Shown one piece after another: positions 28,052 through 36,050 of a stretch of DNA of 64,000 nt. The notes below the pieces were generated by a model. It worked only from the letters and a program-made list of their open reading frames with translations. It did not search any database and was not told the origin of the DNA. Made by a program: the position numbers and the translations under genes. This stretch comes from JAWLCA01 sp041687395 (GTDB lineage: Bacteria > Pseudomonadota > Alphaproteobacteria > Rhodobacterales > Rhodobacteraceae), in contig JAWLCA010000002.1 of assembly GCA_041687395.1 (NCBI GenBank), positions 124,001 to 188,000 on the forward strand, written 5' to 3'. Position 1 is the first letter of the stretch. Each line of letters starts with the position of its first letter.

Positions 28052-28080
28052 TTGCGAATGGTTCGCATTTACAGTATGGC
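28052..28080 (+). promoter_or_regulatory. Promoter of the metal transporter operon with a Fur/Mur-like operator
   Basis: The inverted repeat TGCGAA-TGG-TTCGCA spans 28053-28067. It overlaps a TTGCGA -35-like hexamer (28052-28057), which is 17 bp from TATGGC (28075-28080). The arrangement is that of a metal-responsive Fur-family (Mur) operator blocking a promoter. The assignment to Mur is inferred from the adjacent sitABCD-type genes. Divergent hisB begins 65 bp on the other side. Confidence 0.6.
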
Positions 28081-28104
28081 GGGGCGTCGGATCAGGGGGT
28101 AGTC

Positions 28105-29058
28105 ATGCGGATCGGAATTCTTGCGACAGCGGTAGGGGTTGTTCTGGCCAGCGGGGCGGGGGCGCAGCCCTCGGTCGTGGCGACCGTGGGCATGATCGGC
28201 GACGTGGCGGCCACGGTCGCGGGCGACTGTGTGGCCGTCCACACACTGATGGGGCCGGGCACCGATCCGCACCTCTACCAGCCGCCCGCGTCGGATGTGC
28301 AGCGCCTGGCCGGGGCGGACGGTGTGCTGCATCTGGGCTTCGGGCTGGAGGGTCAGTTGGGCACCGTTCTTGACCGGCTCGGGGAGCGGGCGCCTGTGCT
28401 TGCCGTCGGGCCAGCCGCGATTCCGGACGATGATCTGATCGCTGTGGACAGCAGCTACGGTGTCGACCCGCATCTGTGGATGGATGCCAGCCTCTGGGCG
28501 AGGACGGTGCCAGTAATCGCAGAGTTTCTGGCCGTCCTTGCCCCCGGATGCGACGGCCTCGCCGCCCGGGCCGATGGCCATGCGGCGGAATTGCGCGCCC
28601 TGCACGACTGGGTGGCCGCCGCGATGGCCACGATCCCGGAAGATCGCCGCGCGCTGGTCACGGCGCATGATGCCTTCGCCTATTTCGCCCGCGCCTACGG
28701 GGTCGATCAACTGGCGATCCAGGGCCTGTCGACCGAGGCCGAGGCCGCCATCGCCGACATCATCGAGGTGGCGGAACTGGTCGTCGCCCGTGGCGTGCCC
28801 GCGGTCTTCGTGGAAAGCACGATCAACCCCCGCACGATCGACGCCCTGATCGAGGCGGTGCGCGACCGCGGGCATCAGGTCGAAATCGGGGGGCAGCTCT
28901 ATTCCGACGCGATGGGCGATACCGGAACGGCGGCAGGCACCTACATCGGCATGATGCACGCCAACACCTCGGCCATCGTCACCGCGCTGGGCGGCACGCT
29001 GCCGCCACTGCCCGAGGCGTTGGCAGGCTGGGCCGGCCGCTGGAATGTCGCGGGATGA
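28105..29058 (+). CDS. sitA: Metal ABC transporter, substrate-binding protein (Mn/Zn type)
   Basis: The protein has 317 residues with a signal peptide (residues 1-21, ending Gly-Ala-Gly-Ala-Gln), of the cluster A-I/ZnuA-SitA family. Metal-ligand segments are Asp-Pro-His-Leu-Tyr-Gln-Pro, Asp-Pro-His-Leu-Trp-Met-Asp, a Glu in Phe-Val-Glu-Ser-Thr-Ile-Asn, and Asp in Tyr-Ser-Asp-Ala-Met-Gly. No His-rich loop is present, which favours manganese or iron over zinc. It heads a four-gene coupled operon and its stop overlaps sitB (ATGA). Confidence 0.88.
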   Translation: MRIGILATAVGVVLASGAGAQPSVVATVGMIGDVAATVAGDCVAVHTLMGPGTDPHLYQPPASDVQRLAGADGVLHLGFGLEGQLGTVLDRLGERAPVLAVGPAAIPDDDLIAVDSSYGVDPHLWMDASLWARTVPVIAEFLAVLAPGCDGLAARADGHAAELRALHDWVAAAMATIPEDRRALVTAHDAFAYFARAYGVDQLAIQGLSTEAEAAIADIIEVAELVVARGVPAVFVESTINPRTIDALIEAVRDRGHQVEIGGQLYSDAMGDTGTAAGTYIGMMHANTSAIVTALGGTLPPLPEALAGWAGRWNVAG

Positions 29059-29819
29059 AACCCGACGCGCTCCACGAGCCCGGTCTGGCCCTGCATGTGG
29101 AGGATCTGACGGTCAGCTACCATCGCGCCCCGGTGCTGTGGGACATCGACCTGGACATTCCCCCCGGCGTCATGGCGGCCGTGGTCGGGCCGAACGGGGC
29201 GGGCAAGTCCACGCTGATCAAGGCCGTGCTGGGCCTGGTGCGCCCTGTCGCGGGCCATGTGCGGCTGTTCGGCCAACCCTATGACGCGGTCCGCCGCCGG
29301 GTGGGCTACGTGCCGCAACGCTCCACCGTGGACTGGGATTTTCCCACTACCGTCCTCGACGTGGTGACGATGGGGCTGTACGGGCAACTCGGCTGGTTCC
29401 GGCGCCCGGGCCGGGCGGAACGCGGCCGCGCGATGGCGGCGCTCGACCGGGTCGCCATGGCCGATTACGCCAGCCGCCAGATCAGCCAGCTGTCGGGCGG
29501 CCAGCAGCAACGCGTCTTCATCGCCCGCGCCCTGGTGCAAGAGGCCGACATCTACTTCCTGGATGAACCGATGGCCGGCGTCGACGCCACGACCGAGGCT
29601 GCGATCGTCGGCGTCCTGAAGGCGCTGCGGGATGAGGGGCGCACCGTCGTCGTCGTCCACCACGACCTGACCACGGTGCGGCGCTATTTCGACTGGCTCG
29701 CGATGCTGAACGTCCGCGTCATCGCCCAGGGGCCGGTGTCCGAGGTCTACACCCCCGAAAACCTGCGCACGACCTACGGCGGGCAGGTGGCGCTTCTGGC
29801 CGAAGGGGGCGCGATCTGA
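29055..29819 (+). CDS. sitB: Metal ABC transporter, ATP-binding protein
   Basis: The 254-residue ATPase energises metal import. Walker A is Gly-Pro-Asn-Gly-Ala-Gly-Lys-Ser-Thr near residue 49. The signature Leu-Ser-Gly-Gly-Gln-Gln-Gln-Arg precedes Walker B (Tyr-Phe-Leu-Asp-Glu-Pro) and the His of the H-loop (Val-Val-His-His-Asp-Leu). Its ATG overlaps the sitA stop, and its TGA shares one base with the sitC ATG. The length and Q-loop (Val-Pro-Gln-Arg-Ser) match the Mn/Zn-type ATPases. Confidence 0.93.
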   Translation: MKPDALHEPGLALHVEDLTVSYHRAPVLWDIDLDIPPGVMAAVVGPNGAGKSTLIKAVLGLVRPVAGHVRLFGQPYDAVRRRVGYVPQRSTVDWDFPTTVLDVVTMGLYGQLGWFRRPGRAERGRAMAALDRVAMADYASRQISQLSGGQQQRVFIARALVQEADIYFLDEPMAGVDATTEAAIVGVLKALRDEGRTVVVVHHDLTTVRRYFDWLAMLNVRVIAQGPVSEVYTPENLRTTYGGQVALLAEGGAI

Positions 29820-30934
29820 TGCTTCTGGCCGACCACACGGTGCAGACGGTGATCCTGGGTGCGGTGCTGCTGGGCGTCGTGTCGGGCGTGCTGGGCTGTT
29901 TCGCGGTGCTGCGCCAGCAAAGCCTGATGGGCGACGTTCTTAGCCACGCGGCGCTGCCGGGCATCTGCCTGGGCTTTCTGGTGGCGGGCACGCGCGACTA
30001 CGGCAGCCTGATGGCGGGCGCGTTTCTGGCCGGCGCGGCGGCGGCGGGTTGCGTCACGGTGCTGGCGCGGATGGGCCGGCTGAAGATGGACGCGGCGCTG
30101 GGCATCGTGCTGGGCGTGTTCTTTGCCGCCGGCATCGTGCTGCTGACGCGCATCCAGGCCGGTGCCGGGTCGGGGCAGGCGGGCCTGTCGGCCTTCCTGT
30201 TCGGGCAGGCGGCGGCGGTGTTGCGCAGCGATCTGTGGGTGATGGCGGGCGTGGCCGCCGTGGCGCTGACCCTGATCGCCGCCTTCTGGAAGGAGTTCAA
30301 GCTGGTCACCTTCGATCCCGCCTTTGCCCGGGCCGAGGGGTTGCCGGTGCTTGTGCTTGAGGGGGCGCTGACGGTGATGATCGCGCTGGCCATCGTCGTC
30401 GGGCTGCAGATGGTCGGCGTGGTCCTGATGACCGCGATGGTGATCGCGCCCGCGGCGGCCGCGCGGCAATGGGTGGACAGGCTCGGCCCGATGATCTGGC
30501 TGTCAGCGGCCTTCGGCACCGTCGCGGGGGTGACTGGGGCGCTGATCAGCGCCCAGGCGCGGGGGCTGGCCACCGGGCCGCTGATCGTTCTTGTGGCGTC
30601 GGCGATCACGCTCGGCTCGATCCTGCTGGCGCCGGGGCGGGGGGTGGTCTGGCAGGGGCTGGCGGCCCGGCGTGCGGCGCGCGGGCTGCACACCCAGCAG
30701 GTGCTGGTCACGATGTTTCGCCTGGCCCAAGGGCACGGCGACCCCGCCTTTCGCAGCGCCGAGGGGCTGGTCGATGCCTATCACGGCGCGCCCTCCGCCC
30801 GCACTATGGACCAGCTGCGCGACCGAGGGCTGGTGCGCCAGACGACGCAGGCCCCCGATCCCGCCCGCCACTGGGAACTGACCGACGCCGGCCGCACCGC
30901 CGCGCGCGAGGAACTGGACCGCCGCGATGCTTGA
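29819..30934 (+). CDS. sitC: Metal ABC transporter permease with C-terminal winged-helix extension
   Basis: The 371-residue protein has an ABC-3-type permease of about 280 residues (eight to nine hydrophobic helices). The Lys-Glu-Phe-Lys-Leu-Val-Thr-Phe-Asp motif lies in the ATPase-contact loop. After the last helix, about 85 residues form a soluble tail ending Trp-Glu-Leu-Thr-Asp-Ala-Gly-Arg. This pattern looks like a DtxR/MarR-type winged helix, predicted to be cytoplasmic. Its start overlaps the sitB stop by one base. The extension could sense metal or dock a partner; this is inference. Confidence 0.88.
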   Translation: MLLADHTVQTVILGAVLLGVVSGVLGCFAVLRQQSLMGDVLSHAALPGICLGFLVAGTRDYGSLMAGAFLAGAAAAGCVTVLARMGRLKMDAALGIVLGVFFAAGIVLLTRIQAGAGSGQAGLSAFLFGQAAAVLRSDLWVMAGVAAVALTLIAAFWKEFKLVTFDPAFARAEGLPVLVLEGALTVMIALAIVVGLQMVGVVLMTAMVIAPAAAARQWVDRLGPMIWLSAAFGTVAGVTGALISAQARGLATGPLIVLVASAITLGSILLAPGRGVVWQGLAARRAARGLHTQQVLVTMFRLAQGHGDPAFRSAEGLVDAYHGAPSARTMDQLRDRGLVRQTTQAPDPARHWELTDAGRTAAREELDRRDA

Positions 30935-32069
30935 GGCGCTGGCCGCATCGATCCCCGCACAGATCATCGCCACCGGCGCGCTGGTCGGCGTGGCGGCCGC
31001 GACGCTGGGGCTTTTCCTGGTGCTGCGCGGGGCGGCAATGCTGACCCATGCGATCAGCCATTCCATCGTGCTGGGCATCGTGCTGACCTGGCTGGTGACG
31101 GGCCAGACCTCGGGTCCGCTGCTGGTGATCGGGGCGGCGCTGGGCGGGCTTTTGTCGGTCGTGCTGACCGACATGCTGGCCCGCACGGGTCTTGTCCGGA
31201 TGGACGCGGCCATCGGCCTCGTCTTCCCGGCCCTCTTTGCGGCGGGCGTCCTGCTGATCGGCATCTACGGCCGGCAGGTGCATATCGACCAGCACGCCGT
31301 GCTGTTGGGCGAGATCGGCTTCGTCTGGCTCGATACGGTGCAGGTCGCGGGCCAGCCGCTGCCGCGCGCTCTGGTCTCGGTGGGGGTGCTGGCTGCGATC
31401 AACGGCGCCTTCGTGGCGCTGTTCTGGAAGGAACTGAAACTCGCCACCTTCGATCCGGCGCTTGCCCGCGCGCTGGGATTCGCACCCGGCGCGCTGGGCC
31501 TCGCGCTTCTTGCCCTGACCAGCGCAACCTCCGTCGCCTCGTTCGACGCGGTGGGCGCGGTGCTGTTCATTGCCTTCGTGATCGTGCCGCCTGCGGCCGC
31601 CCTTCTGCTGACTGACCGGTTGGGCCGGGCGCTGGCGCTGGCGATCGGGATCGCGCTGGCCTCGGCGGGCTTGGGCTATCCGCTGGCGGTATGGTGGGAC
31701 GCCTCCATCGGCGGGGCGATGGCGGTGATGACCGGGGTCTTCCTGCTTGCGGCGGGGATCGCCGGGCCGCGCTACGGGCTAGTGGCCGCGCTGCTGCGCC
31801 GCCGCACCCAGGCATGGGACGCGGACTGCCGCTCGCTCGCGGCGCATCTCTACAACCACGAATCCGGGCCAGAGGCAGCCGAGGAGAATACCCTCCGCGC
31901 GCTGACTGCCCACCTCGGCTGGACCGAGGCGCAGGTGCGCCGCGTGATCCTGCAGAGCCTCGATCGCGGCTTCGTCGTCCGCCATGGCGACCTTCTGCAC
32001 CTGACGCCCAAGGGCCGTGCCGTCGCCGAGGAAATCTTTGCCCCGTGGCGCCGCGGGCAGGCGGCCTGA
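30927..32069 (+). CDS. sitD: Second metal ABC transporter permease with C-terminal winged-helix extension
   Basis: The 380-residue protein starts 8 nt inside sitC and is paralogous to it. The same Lys-Glu-Leu-Lys-Leu-Ala-Thr-Phe-Asp loop and eight to nine helices are present. After about residue 290 it carries an acidic soluble domain with Leu-Gly-Trp-Thr-Glu-Ala-Gln-Val-Arg and a final Leu-Thr-Pro-Lys-Gly-Arg-Ala wing. Two different permeases in one operon are the hallmark of SitABCD/MntABCD importers, which transport Mn2+ and sometimes Fe2+. Confidence 0.88.
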   Translation: MLEALAASIPAQIIATGALVGVAAATLGLFLVLRGAAMLTHAISHSIVLGIVLTWLVTGQTSGPLLVIGAALGGLLSVVLTDMLARTGLVRMDAAIGLVFPALFAAGVLLIGIYGRQVHIDQHAVLLGEIGFVWLDTVQVAGQPLPRALVSVGVLAAINGAFVALFWKELKLATFDPALARALGFAPGALGLALLALTSATSVASFDAVGAVLFIAFVIVPPAAALLLTDRLGRALALAIGIALASAGLGYPLAVWWDASIGGAMAVMTGVFLLAAGIAGPRYGLVAALLRRRTQAWDADCRSLAAHLYNHESGPEAAEENTLRALTAHLGWTEAQVRRVILQSLDRGFVVRHGDLLHLTPKGRAVAEEIFAPWRRGQAA

Positions 32070-32103
32070 GCCCGAAAATCGACCGACCAGCCCTGAGTGG
32101 TTC

Positions 32104-32132
32104 TTGACGCGGCCCGGCGGGATGCATATTAC
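32104..32132 (+). promoter_or_regulatory. Promoter of tRNA-Asp copy 1
   Basis: TTGACG (32104-32109) and TATTAC (32127-32132) are separated by 17 bp and lie 36 bp before the tRNA. This is a good sigma-70 promoter. Confidence 0.75.
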
Positions 32133-32168
32133 CCCTACACCGGTGGCCCAAGGGCCGCATGGCGATGC

Positions 32169-32245
32169 GCGGTTGTAGCTCAGTCGGTTAGAGTACCGGC
32201 CTGTCACGCCGGGGGTCGCGGGTTCGAGCCCCGTCAACCGCGCCA
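32169..32245 (+). tRNA. tRNA-Asp (anticodon GTC), copy 1
   Basis: This 77-nt tRNA has acceptor arms GCGGTTG / CAACCGC, discriminator G and an encoded CCA. The anticodon loop CTGTCAC gives GTC. It differs from copy 2 at one T-loop base (C here, T there). Confidence 0.97.
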
Positions 32246-32458
32246 TCACCACTCCTTCATCATCCGGTGTTCAGGCGGTGTTGCGGAAACATCGCTCGGT
32301 GCTCCATCTGGCCCCCCAATCACACCGGCCAGCACAGACGCGATTCAGGTCTTTGACACCTTCATCCGGCTGTGCAAAGCGGGACTGGCACGCCATCGCG
32401 CCAAGCCGACCGCCGCCGCGCGGCAGGGCACGGGCAACCGTCAGCGGAAGGGGCCGCC

Positions 32459-33100
32459 ATGCACCTGAATGACCTGCCGGACTGGCGCTACCTGCTGCGC
32501 GAACTTTACGAACTCTACCGCTTCCTGCCCTCGGGCGGCAGCCTGCCGATCCGTGCCCACCAGCGCGAGGTCCGCGAAGAGATCAACAAGCTGCTGAAGG
32601 CCAACGCGCCGATCCAGCCCGGCGACGCCGCGCAGAAGCCGGTGACCGCACACCTGCGGCGCGCGCTGGATCAGGGGCTGGCGACCCCCAACGCCTCGAT
32701 GATCCGCGCGCTCGACGCGGTCTGCGGCGCGCTCAGCTGGCAATACGGCTATGACAAGATGCCCCGCGGGCTGGAGCGCAGCTTTGCCTTCAGCGAGATC
32801 GCCGGCCCCGCCGGTCCGGTTGTCAGCCAGAATGTAATCCTCGGCCTCGTGCTATTCGCACCCGGCTGCACCTATCCAGCCCATGCCCATGACGGGATCA
32901 CCGAAAGCTACGTCACCCTGTCGGGCGCGGTGTCCGAGAACAATCAGGGCGTCTACGCGCCCGGCTCGCTGATCTTCAACCCGCCCGGCCACCGGCATCG
33001 GATCACCGTCTCAGACCGCGAGCCGTCGCTGTTGTTCTACGCCTGGACCGGCGCCCCGGACCGGCTGGCCAACCAGAAGATGGCCTTCACGCGGGCATAG
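32459..33100 (+). CDS. dddL: DMSP lyase, DddL-type cupin
   Basis: This 213-residue single-domain cupin is predicted to cleave dimethylsulfoniopropionate to dimethyl sulfide and acrylate. The N-terminal Pro-Asp-Trp-x-Tyr-Leu-Leu-Arg-Glu-x-Tyr-Glu-Leu-Tyr-Arg and Gly-Gly-Ser segments are characteristic of DddL. The metal site is the cupin set His142, His144, Glu149 and His178 or His180, with Tyr151 as the likely catalytic base. The C-terminal Leu-Phe-Tyr-Ala-Trp-Thr-Gly completes the family pattern. It has no signal peptide, so it is cytoplasmic or cell-surface associated by unknown means. It is framed by two tRNA-Asp genes, without other ddd genes. Confidence 0.88.
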   Translation: MHLNDLPDWRYLLRELYELYRFLPSGGSLPIRAHQREVREEINKLLKANAPIQPGDAAQKPVTAHLRRALDQGLATPNASMIRALDAVCGALSWQYGYDKMPRGLERSFAFSEIAGPAGPVVSQNVILGLVLFAPGCTYPAHAHDGITESYVTLSGAVSENNQGVYAPGSLIFNPPGHRHRITVSDREPSLLFYAWTGAPDRLANQKMAFTRA

Positions 33101-33331
33101 CGGTCGTGATGGCACATCGCCGTAGCCGTCCCGGGCCAGGGACGTTTCTTGCGGTCCCGTGGCGCGATACCTGCGGCAGCGAATCTGCGAGACGGCGGTG
33201 CTCTCCATCCAGTTTCAACACGTGGGCAGGCCCGTGCGTCGTGCAGCCTCTTTGTCTGGGCAGCTTCGCTGCGCTATCCGCCGATTTCGGATTGACGGCG
33301 TGCGCAGCCTGCCCTAGTGACGCCCCCACGC
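33101..33331. other. Gap between dddL and tRNA-Asp copy 2
   Basis: These 231 bp show no convincing gene. The last part holds the tRNA promoter. The sequence does not match the region upstream of tRNA-Asp copy 1 beyond the promoter hexamer and GCGCGG. Confidence 0.6.
33292..33320 (+). promoter_or_regulatory. Promoter of tRNA-Asp copy 2
   Basis: TTGACG (33292-33297) is followed after 17 bp by TAGTGA (33315-33320), 11 bp before the tRNA. The -35 is identical to that of copy 1. Confidence 0.6.
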
Positions 33332-33408
33332 GCGGTTGTAGCTCAGTCGGTTAGAGTACCGGCCTGTCACGCCGGGGGTCGCGGGTTCGAGTCCCGTCAA
33401 CCGCGCCA
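33332..33408 (+). tRNA. tRNA-Asp (anticodon GTC), copy 2
   Basis: This 77-nt copy is identical to copy 1 except for one T-loop base. Acceptor GCGGTTG / CAACCGC, anticodon GTC and encoded CCA are all intact, so it should be functional. Confidence 0.97.
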
Positions 33409-33477
33409 TTTCGCCTTCAACACTGCCCGGCGCGTTGCGTCCCAGCGGGCGGAGCCCCGCGAAATTGGTTTCGCCAC

Positions 33478-33541
33478 GGTTAACAAAAGATCCGTTATCT
33501 ATAGAAATCAATGAGTTGAAAAAGTGTCCACGCGTGGACAC
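33478..33541 (-). repeat. ACGCGT-centred intergenic element, copy 1
   Basis: Read on the minus strand, the perfect 18-bp palindrome GTGTCCACGCGTGGACAC is followed, 16 nt after ACGCGT, by CATTGA (33513-33508). TTAACC (33483-33478) follows 24 nt later, with a T-rich run between. The element begins 8 nt after the eda stop, in eda orientation. The same layout and spacings occur at 60626 and 61901. Confidence 0.7.
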
Positions 33542-33549
33542 GCGCCCGA

Positions 33550-34194
33550 TCAGCCCCGCGCCAACCCCGCTGCCTCGGCCGCAAGCCGGGTGATCCCGGC
33601 CCAGTCCCCGGCTTCCATTAGCCCCTTCGGCGCCACCCAACTGCCCCCCACGCAGAGCACATTGGGCAGGCCCAGATAGTCCGGCGCATTCTTCAGCCCG
33701 ATGCCCCCGGTGGGGCAAAAGCGGACCTGTGGGATCGGCGCCCCCAGCGATTTCAGCGCCGGTGCCCCGCCCACCGCTTCGGCAGGAAAGAACTTCTGCA
33801 CCGTGTAGCCCCGCTCCAGCAGCGCCATCACTTCGGAAGCCGTGACCGCGCCGGGCAGGGTCGGCAGCCCTTCCTCCTCGCAGGCGTCCAGCAGCTGGGG
33901 GGTAGAGCCCGGCGAAACACCGAACCGCGCCCCCGCCGCCTTCGCCGCCCTGACGTCGGCCGGCGATAACAGGGTGCCCGCACCCACAGTCCCGCCCGGC
34001 ACCTCGGCCATCGCCCGGATCGCTTCCAGCGCGACGGGGGTGCGCAGCGTCACTTCCAGCGCGGGCAGACCGCCCGCCACCAGCGCCTCGGCCAGCGGCC
34101 GGGCATGGGCGATATCGTCGATCACCAACACCGGGATCACCGGGGCCAGCCGGCACATCTCCAACGCGCGGGCCGAGGCTTCCTGTGGGGTCAT
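33550..34194 (-). CDS. eda: KDPG aldolase (Entner-Doudoroff)
   Basis: The 214-residue class I aldolase splits 2-keto-3-deoxy-6-phosphogluconate into pyruvate and glyceraldehyde 3-phosphate. The catalytic Glu is in Leu-Glu-Val-Thr-Leu-Arg-Thr, and the Schiff-base Lys lies in Val-Gln-Lys-Phe-Phe-Pro-Ala. Gly-Ala-Gly-Thr-Leu and Cys-Pro-Thr-Gly-Gly-Ile complete the barrel. The ATG at 34194 follows the edd stop by 11 nt, so the two are cotranscribed. The repeated ACGCGT element sits directly behind its stop. Confidence 0.95.
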   Translation of the reverse strand: MTPQEASARALEMCRLAPVIPVLVIDDIAHARPLAEALVAGGLPALEVTLRTPVALEAIRAMAEVPGGTVGAGTLLSPADVRAAKAAGARFGVSPGSTPQLLDACEEEGLPTLPGAVTASEVMALLERGYTVQKFFPAEAVGGAPALKSLGAPIPQVRFCPTGGIGLKNAPDYLGLPNVLCVGGSWVAPKGLMEAGDWAGITRLAAEAAGLARG

Positions 34195-34205
34195 GGCTTT
34201 ACCTC

Positions 34206-36014
34206 TCAGACAACGACGCCGGCACCGGCGGTCGATGGGCCGACAGTACGGCGGAACGCCTCGAACATCTCGCGTCCGATGCCGAAGCGGTTGGCGGACA
34301 GATCGGGCACTACCGGGTCGCGGTCCAGCGCGCCGGGCGTCACCACCTCCAGTGTGCCCGCCACCGCATCCAGCCGCACCACATCGCCGTCGCGCAACCG
34401 CGCCAGCGGTCCGCCCTCGGCAGCCTCGGGGCTGACATGGATCGCGGCGGGCACCTTGCCGCTGGCCCCCGACATCCGCCCGTCGGTGACCAGCGCCACC
34501 TTCAGGCCGCGGTCCTGCAGGACCGACAGGGTGGGGGTGAGCGAGTGCAACTCCGGCATCCCGTTCGCCCGCGGCCCCTGGAAGCGGACGATGACGATGG
34601 TATCCCCGGTGAATTCGCCGCGGTGGAAGGCGCTCTTGACGTCGCGCTGATCGTGGAAGATCCGCACCGGCGCCTCGATCACATGCCGCTCGGGTGCGAC
34701 GGCAGAAACCTTGATGACCCCGCGTCCCAGATTGCCCGACAGGTGTTTCAGCCCGCCAATCGGCTGGAACGGATCGCGCGCCGGGCGCAGGATGCGATCG
34801 TTCTGGGTGGCGCCGGCCCCCGGCTGCCAAGTCAGTTCGCCGTCAATCAGCTTCGGCTCCTGCGTGTAACGCGACAGCCCGTCGCCCGCGACGGTCTTGG
34901 TGTCGGGATGCAGAAGGCCCGCATCAAGCAATTCGCCGATCATGTAGCCAAGCCCGCCCGCGGCGTGAAAATGGTTCACATCCGCCAGGCCGTTCGGGTA
35001 GACCTTGGCCATCAGCGGCACGGCGTCCGAGATCTCGGCGAAGTCCTCCAACTCGAGCAGCACGCCTGCAGCCCGCGCCATCGCCGGCAGGTGAAGGACA
35101 AGGTTGGTGGACCCGCCCGTCGCCATCAGCCCGACGATTCCGTTCACGTAGGCGCGTTCATCAAGGATCTCCGACACCGGGCGATAATCGTTCCCCAGCG
35201 CCGTGATTTCCAGCGCGCGCTGGGCACCGGCAACCGTCAGCGCCTCGCGCAATGGCGTGCCGGGGTTCACGAAGCTTGCGCCGGGCAGGTGCAGGCCCAT
35301 GAACTCCATCAGCATCTGGTTCGTGTTCGCTGTGCCGTAGAAGGTGCAGGTGCCGGGGCCGTGGTAGCTGGCCATCTCGGCCGCCATCAGCGCATCGCGG
35401 CCGACCTCTCCTGTGGCGAATTGCTGGCGAACCCTCGATTTCTCGTCATTCGGCAGGCCCGAGGTCATTGGCCCCGCCGGCAGGAACACCGCCGGCACAT
35501 GCCCGAAGGTCGCCGCCGCGATGATCAGGCCGGGGACGATCTTGTCGCAGACGCCGAGGTAGACCGCGGCATCGAAGCAGTTGTGGCTCATCGCGACCCC
35601 GGCGGCCAGGGCGATGACATCGCGCGAGAACAGCGACAGTTCCATCCCCGGCTGGCCTTGGGTCACCCCGTCGCACATCGCCGGCACCCCGCCTGCGACC
35701 TGCGCGGTGGCGCCGACCTTGCGTGCGGCCTCACGGATCCGCGTCGGGAACGTCTCGAACGGCTGGTGTGCGGACAGCATGTCGTTGTAGGCCGTAATTA
35801 TCCCGAGGTTCGGCGCGCGTGCGGCGGCGAGCGCATCCTTGTCCAGGCCCATCGCAGCATAGGCATGGGCCTGGTTGCCGCAGGACAGATGCGCACGAAC
35901 CGGCCCAGCCTCTGCCGCTTGTGCCATCCGGTCAAGATAGTCGCGTCGGCTCTGCTGGGACCGATCACGTATGCGGTCGGTGATGCGGGCAATTGTGCTG
36001 TCGATCGGCATCAT
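34206..36014 (-). CDS. edd: 6-phosphogluconate dehydratase (Entner-Doudoroff)
   Basis: The 602-residue IlvD/Edd-family Fe-S dehydratase converts 6-phosphogluconate to KDPG. Cluster-ligand cysteines lie in Gly-Gly-Val-Pro-Ala-Met-Cys-Asp-Gly, in Ser-His-Asn-Cys-Phe-Asp-Ala and near Gly-Thr-Cys-Thr-Phe-Tyr-Gly. Thr-Asp-Gly-Arg-Met-Ser-Gly-Ala-Ser-Gly-Lys is the family signature near the C-terminus. Tandem ATGs at 36014 and 36011 are both possible. It is controlled by the operator-bearing promoter at 36051-36079. Confidence 0.96.
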   Translation of the reverse strand: MMPIDSTIARITDRIRDRSQQSRRDYLDRMAQAAEAGPVRAHLSCGNQAHAYAAMGLDKDALAAARAPNLGIITAYNDMLSAHQPFETFPTRIREAARKVGATAQVAGGVPAMCDGVTQGQPGMELSLFSRDVIALAAGVAMSHNCFDAAVYLGVCDKIVPGLIIAAATFGHVPAVFLPAGPMTSGLPNDEKSRVRQQFATGEVGRDALMAAEMASYHGPGTCTFYGTANTNQMLMEFMGLHLPGASFVNPGTPLREALTVAGAQRALEITALGNDYRPVSEILDERAYVNGIVGLMATGGSTNLVLHLPAMARAAGVLLELEDFAEISDAVPLMAKVYPNGLADVNHFHAAGGLGYMIGELLDAGLLHPDTKTVAGDGLSRYTQEPKLIDGELTWQPGAGATQNDRILRPARDPFQPIGGLKHLSGNLGRGVIKVSAVAPERHVIEAPVRIFHDQRDVKSAFHRGEFTGDTIVIVRFQGPRANGMPELHSLTPTLSVLQDRGLKVALVTDGRMSGASGKVPAAIHVSPEAAEGGPLARLRDGDVVRLDAVAGTLEVVTPGALDRDPVVPDLSANRFGIGREMFEAFRRTVGPSTAGAGVVV

Positions 36015-36050
36015 GTCTGCCTTTCTTCCGGAACATTGCAAACTTGGGAC

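Noticed and set aside
32169..33408. An insertion sequence or integrated element between the tRNA-Asp genes
   Set aside because: No transposase, integrase or terminal inverted repeats are visible, only dddL. The tRNA duplication is therefore reported without calling a mobile element.
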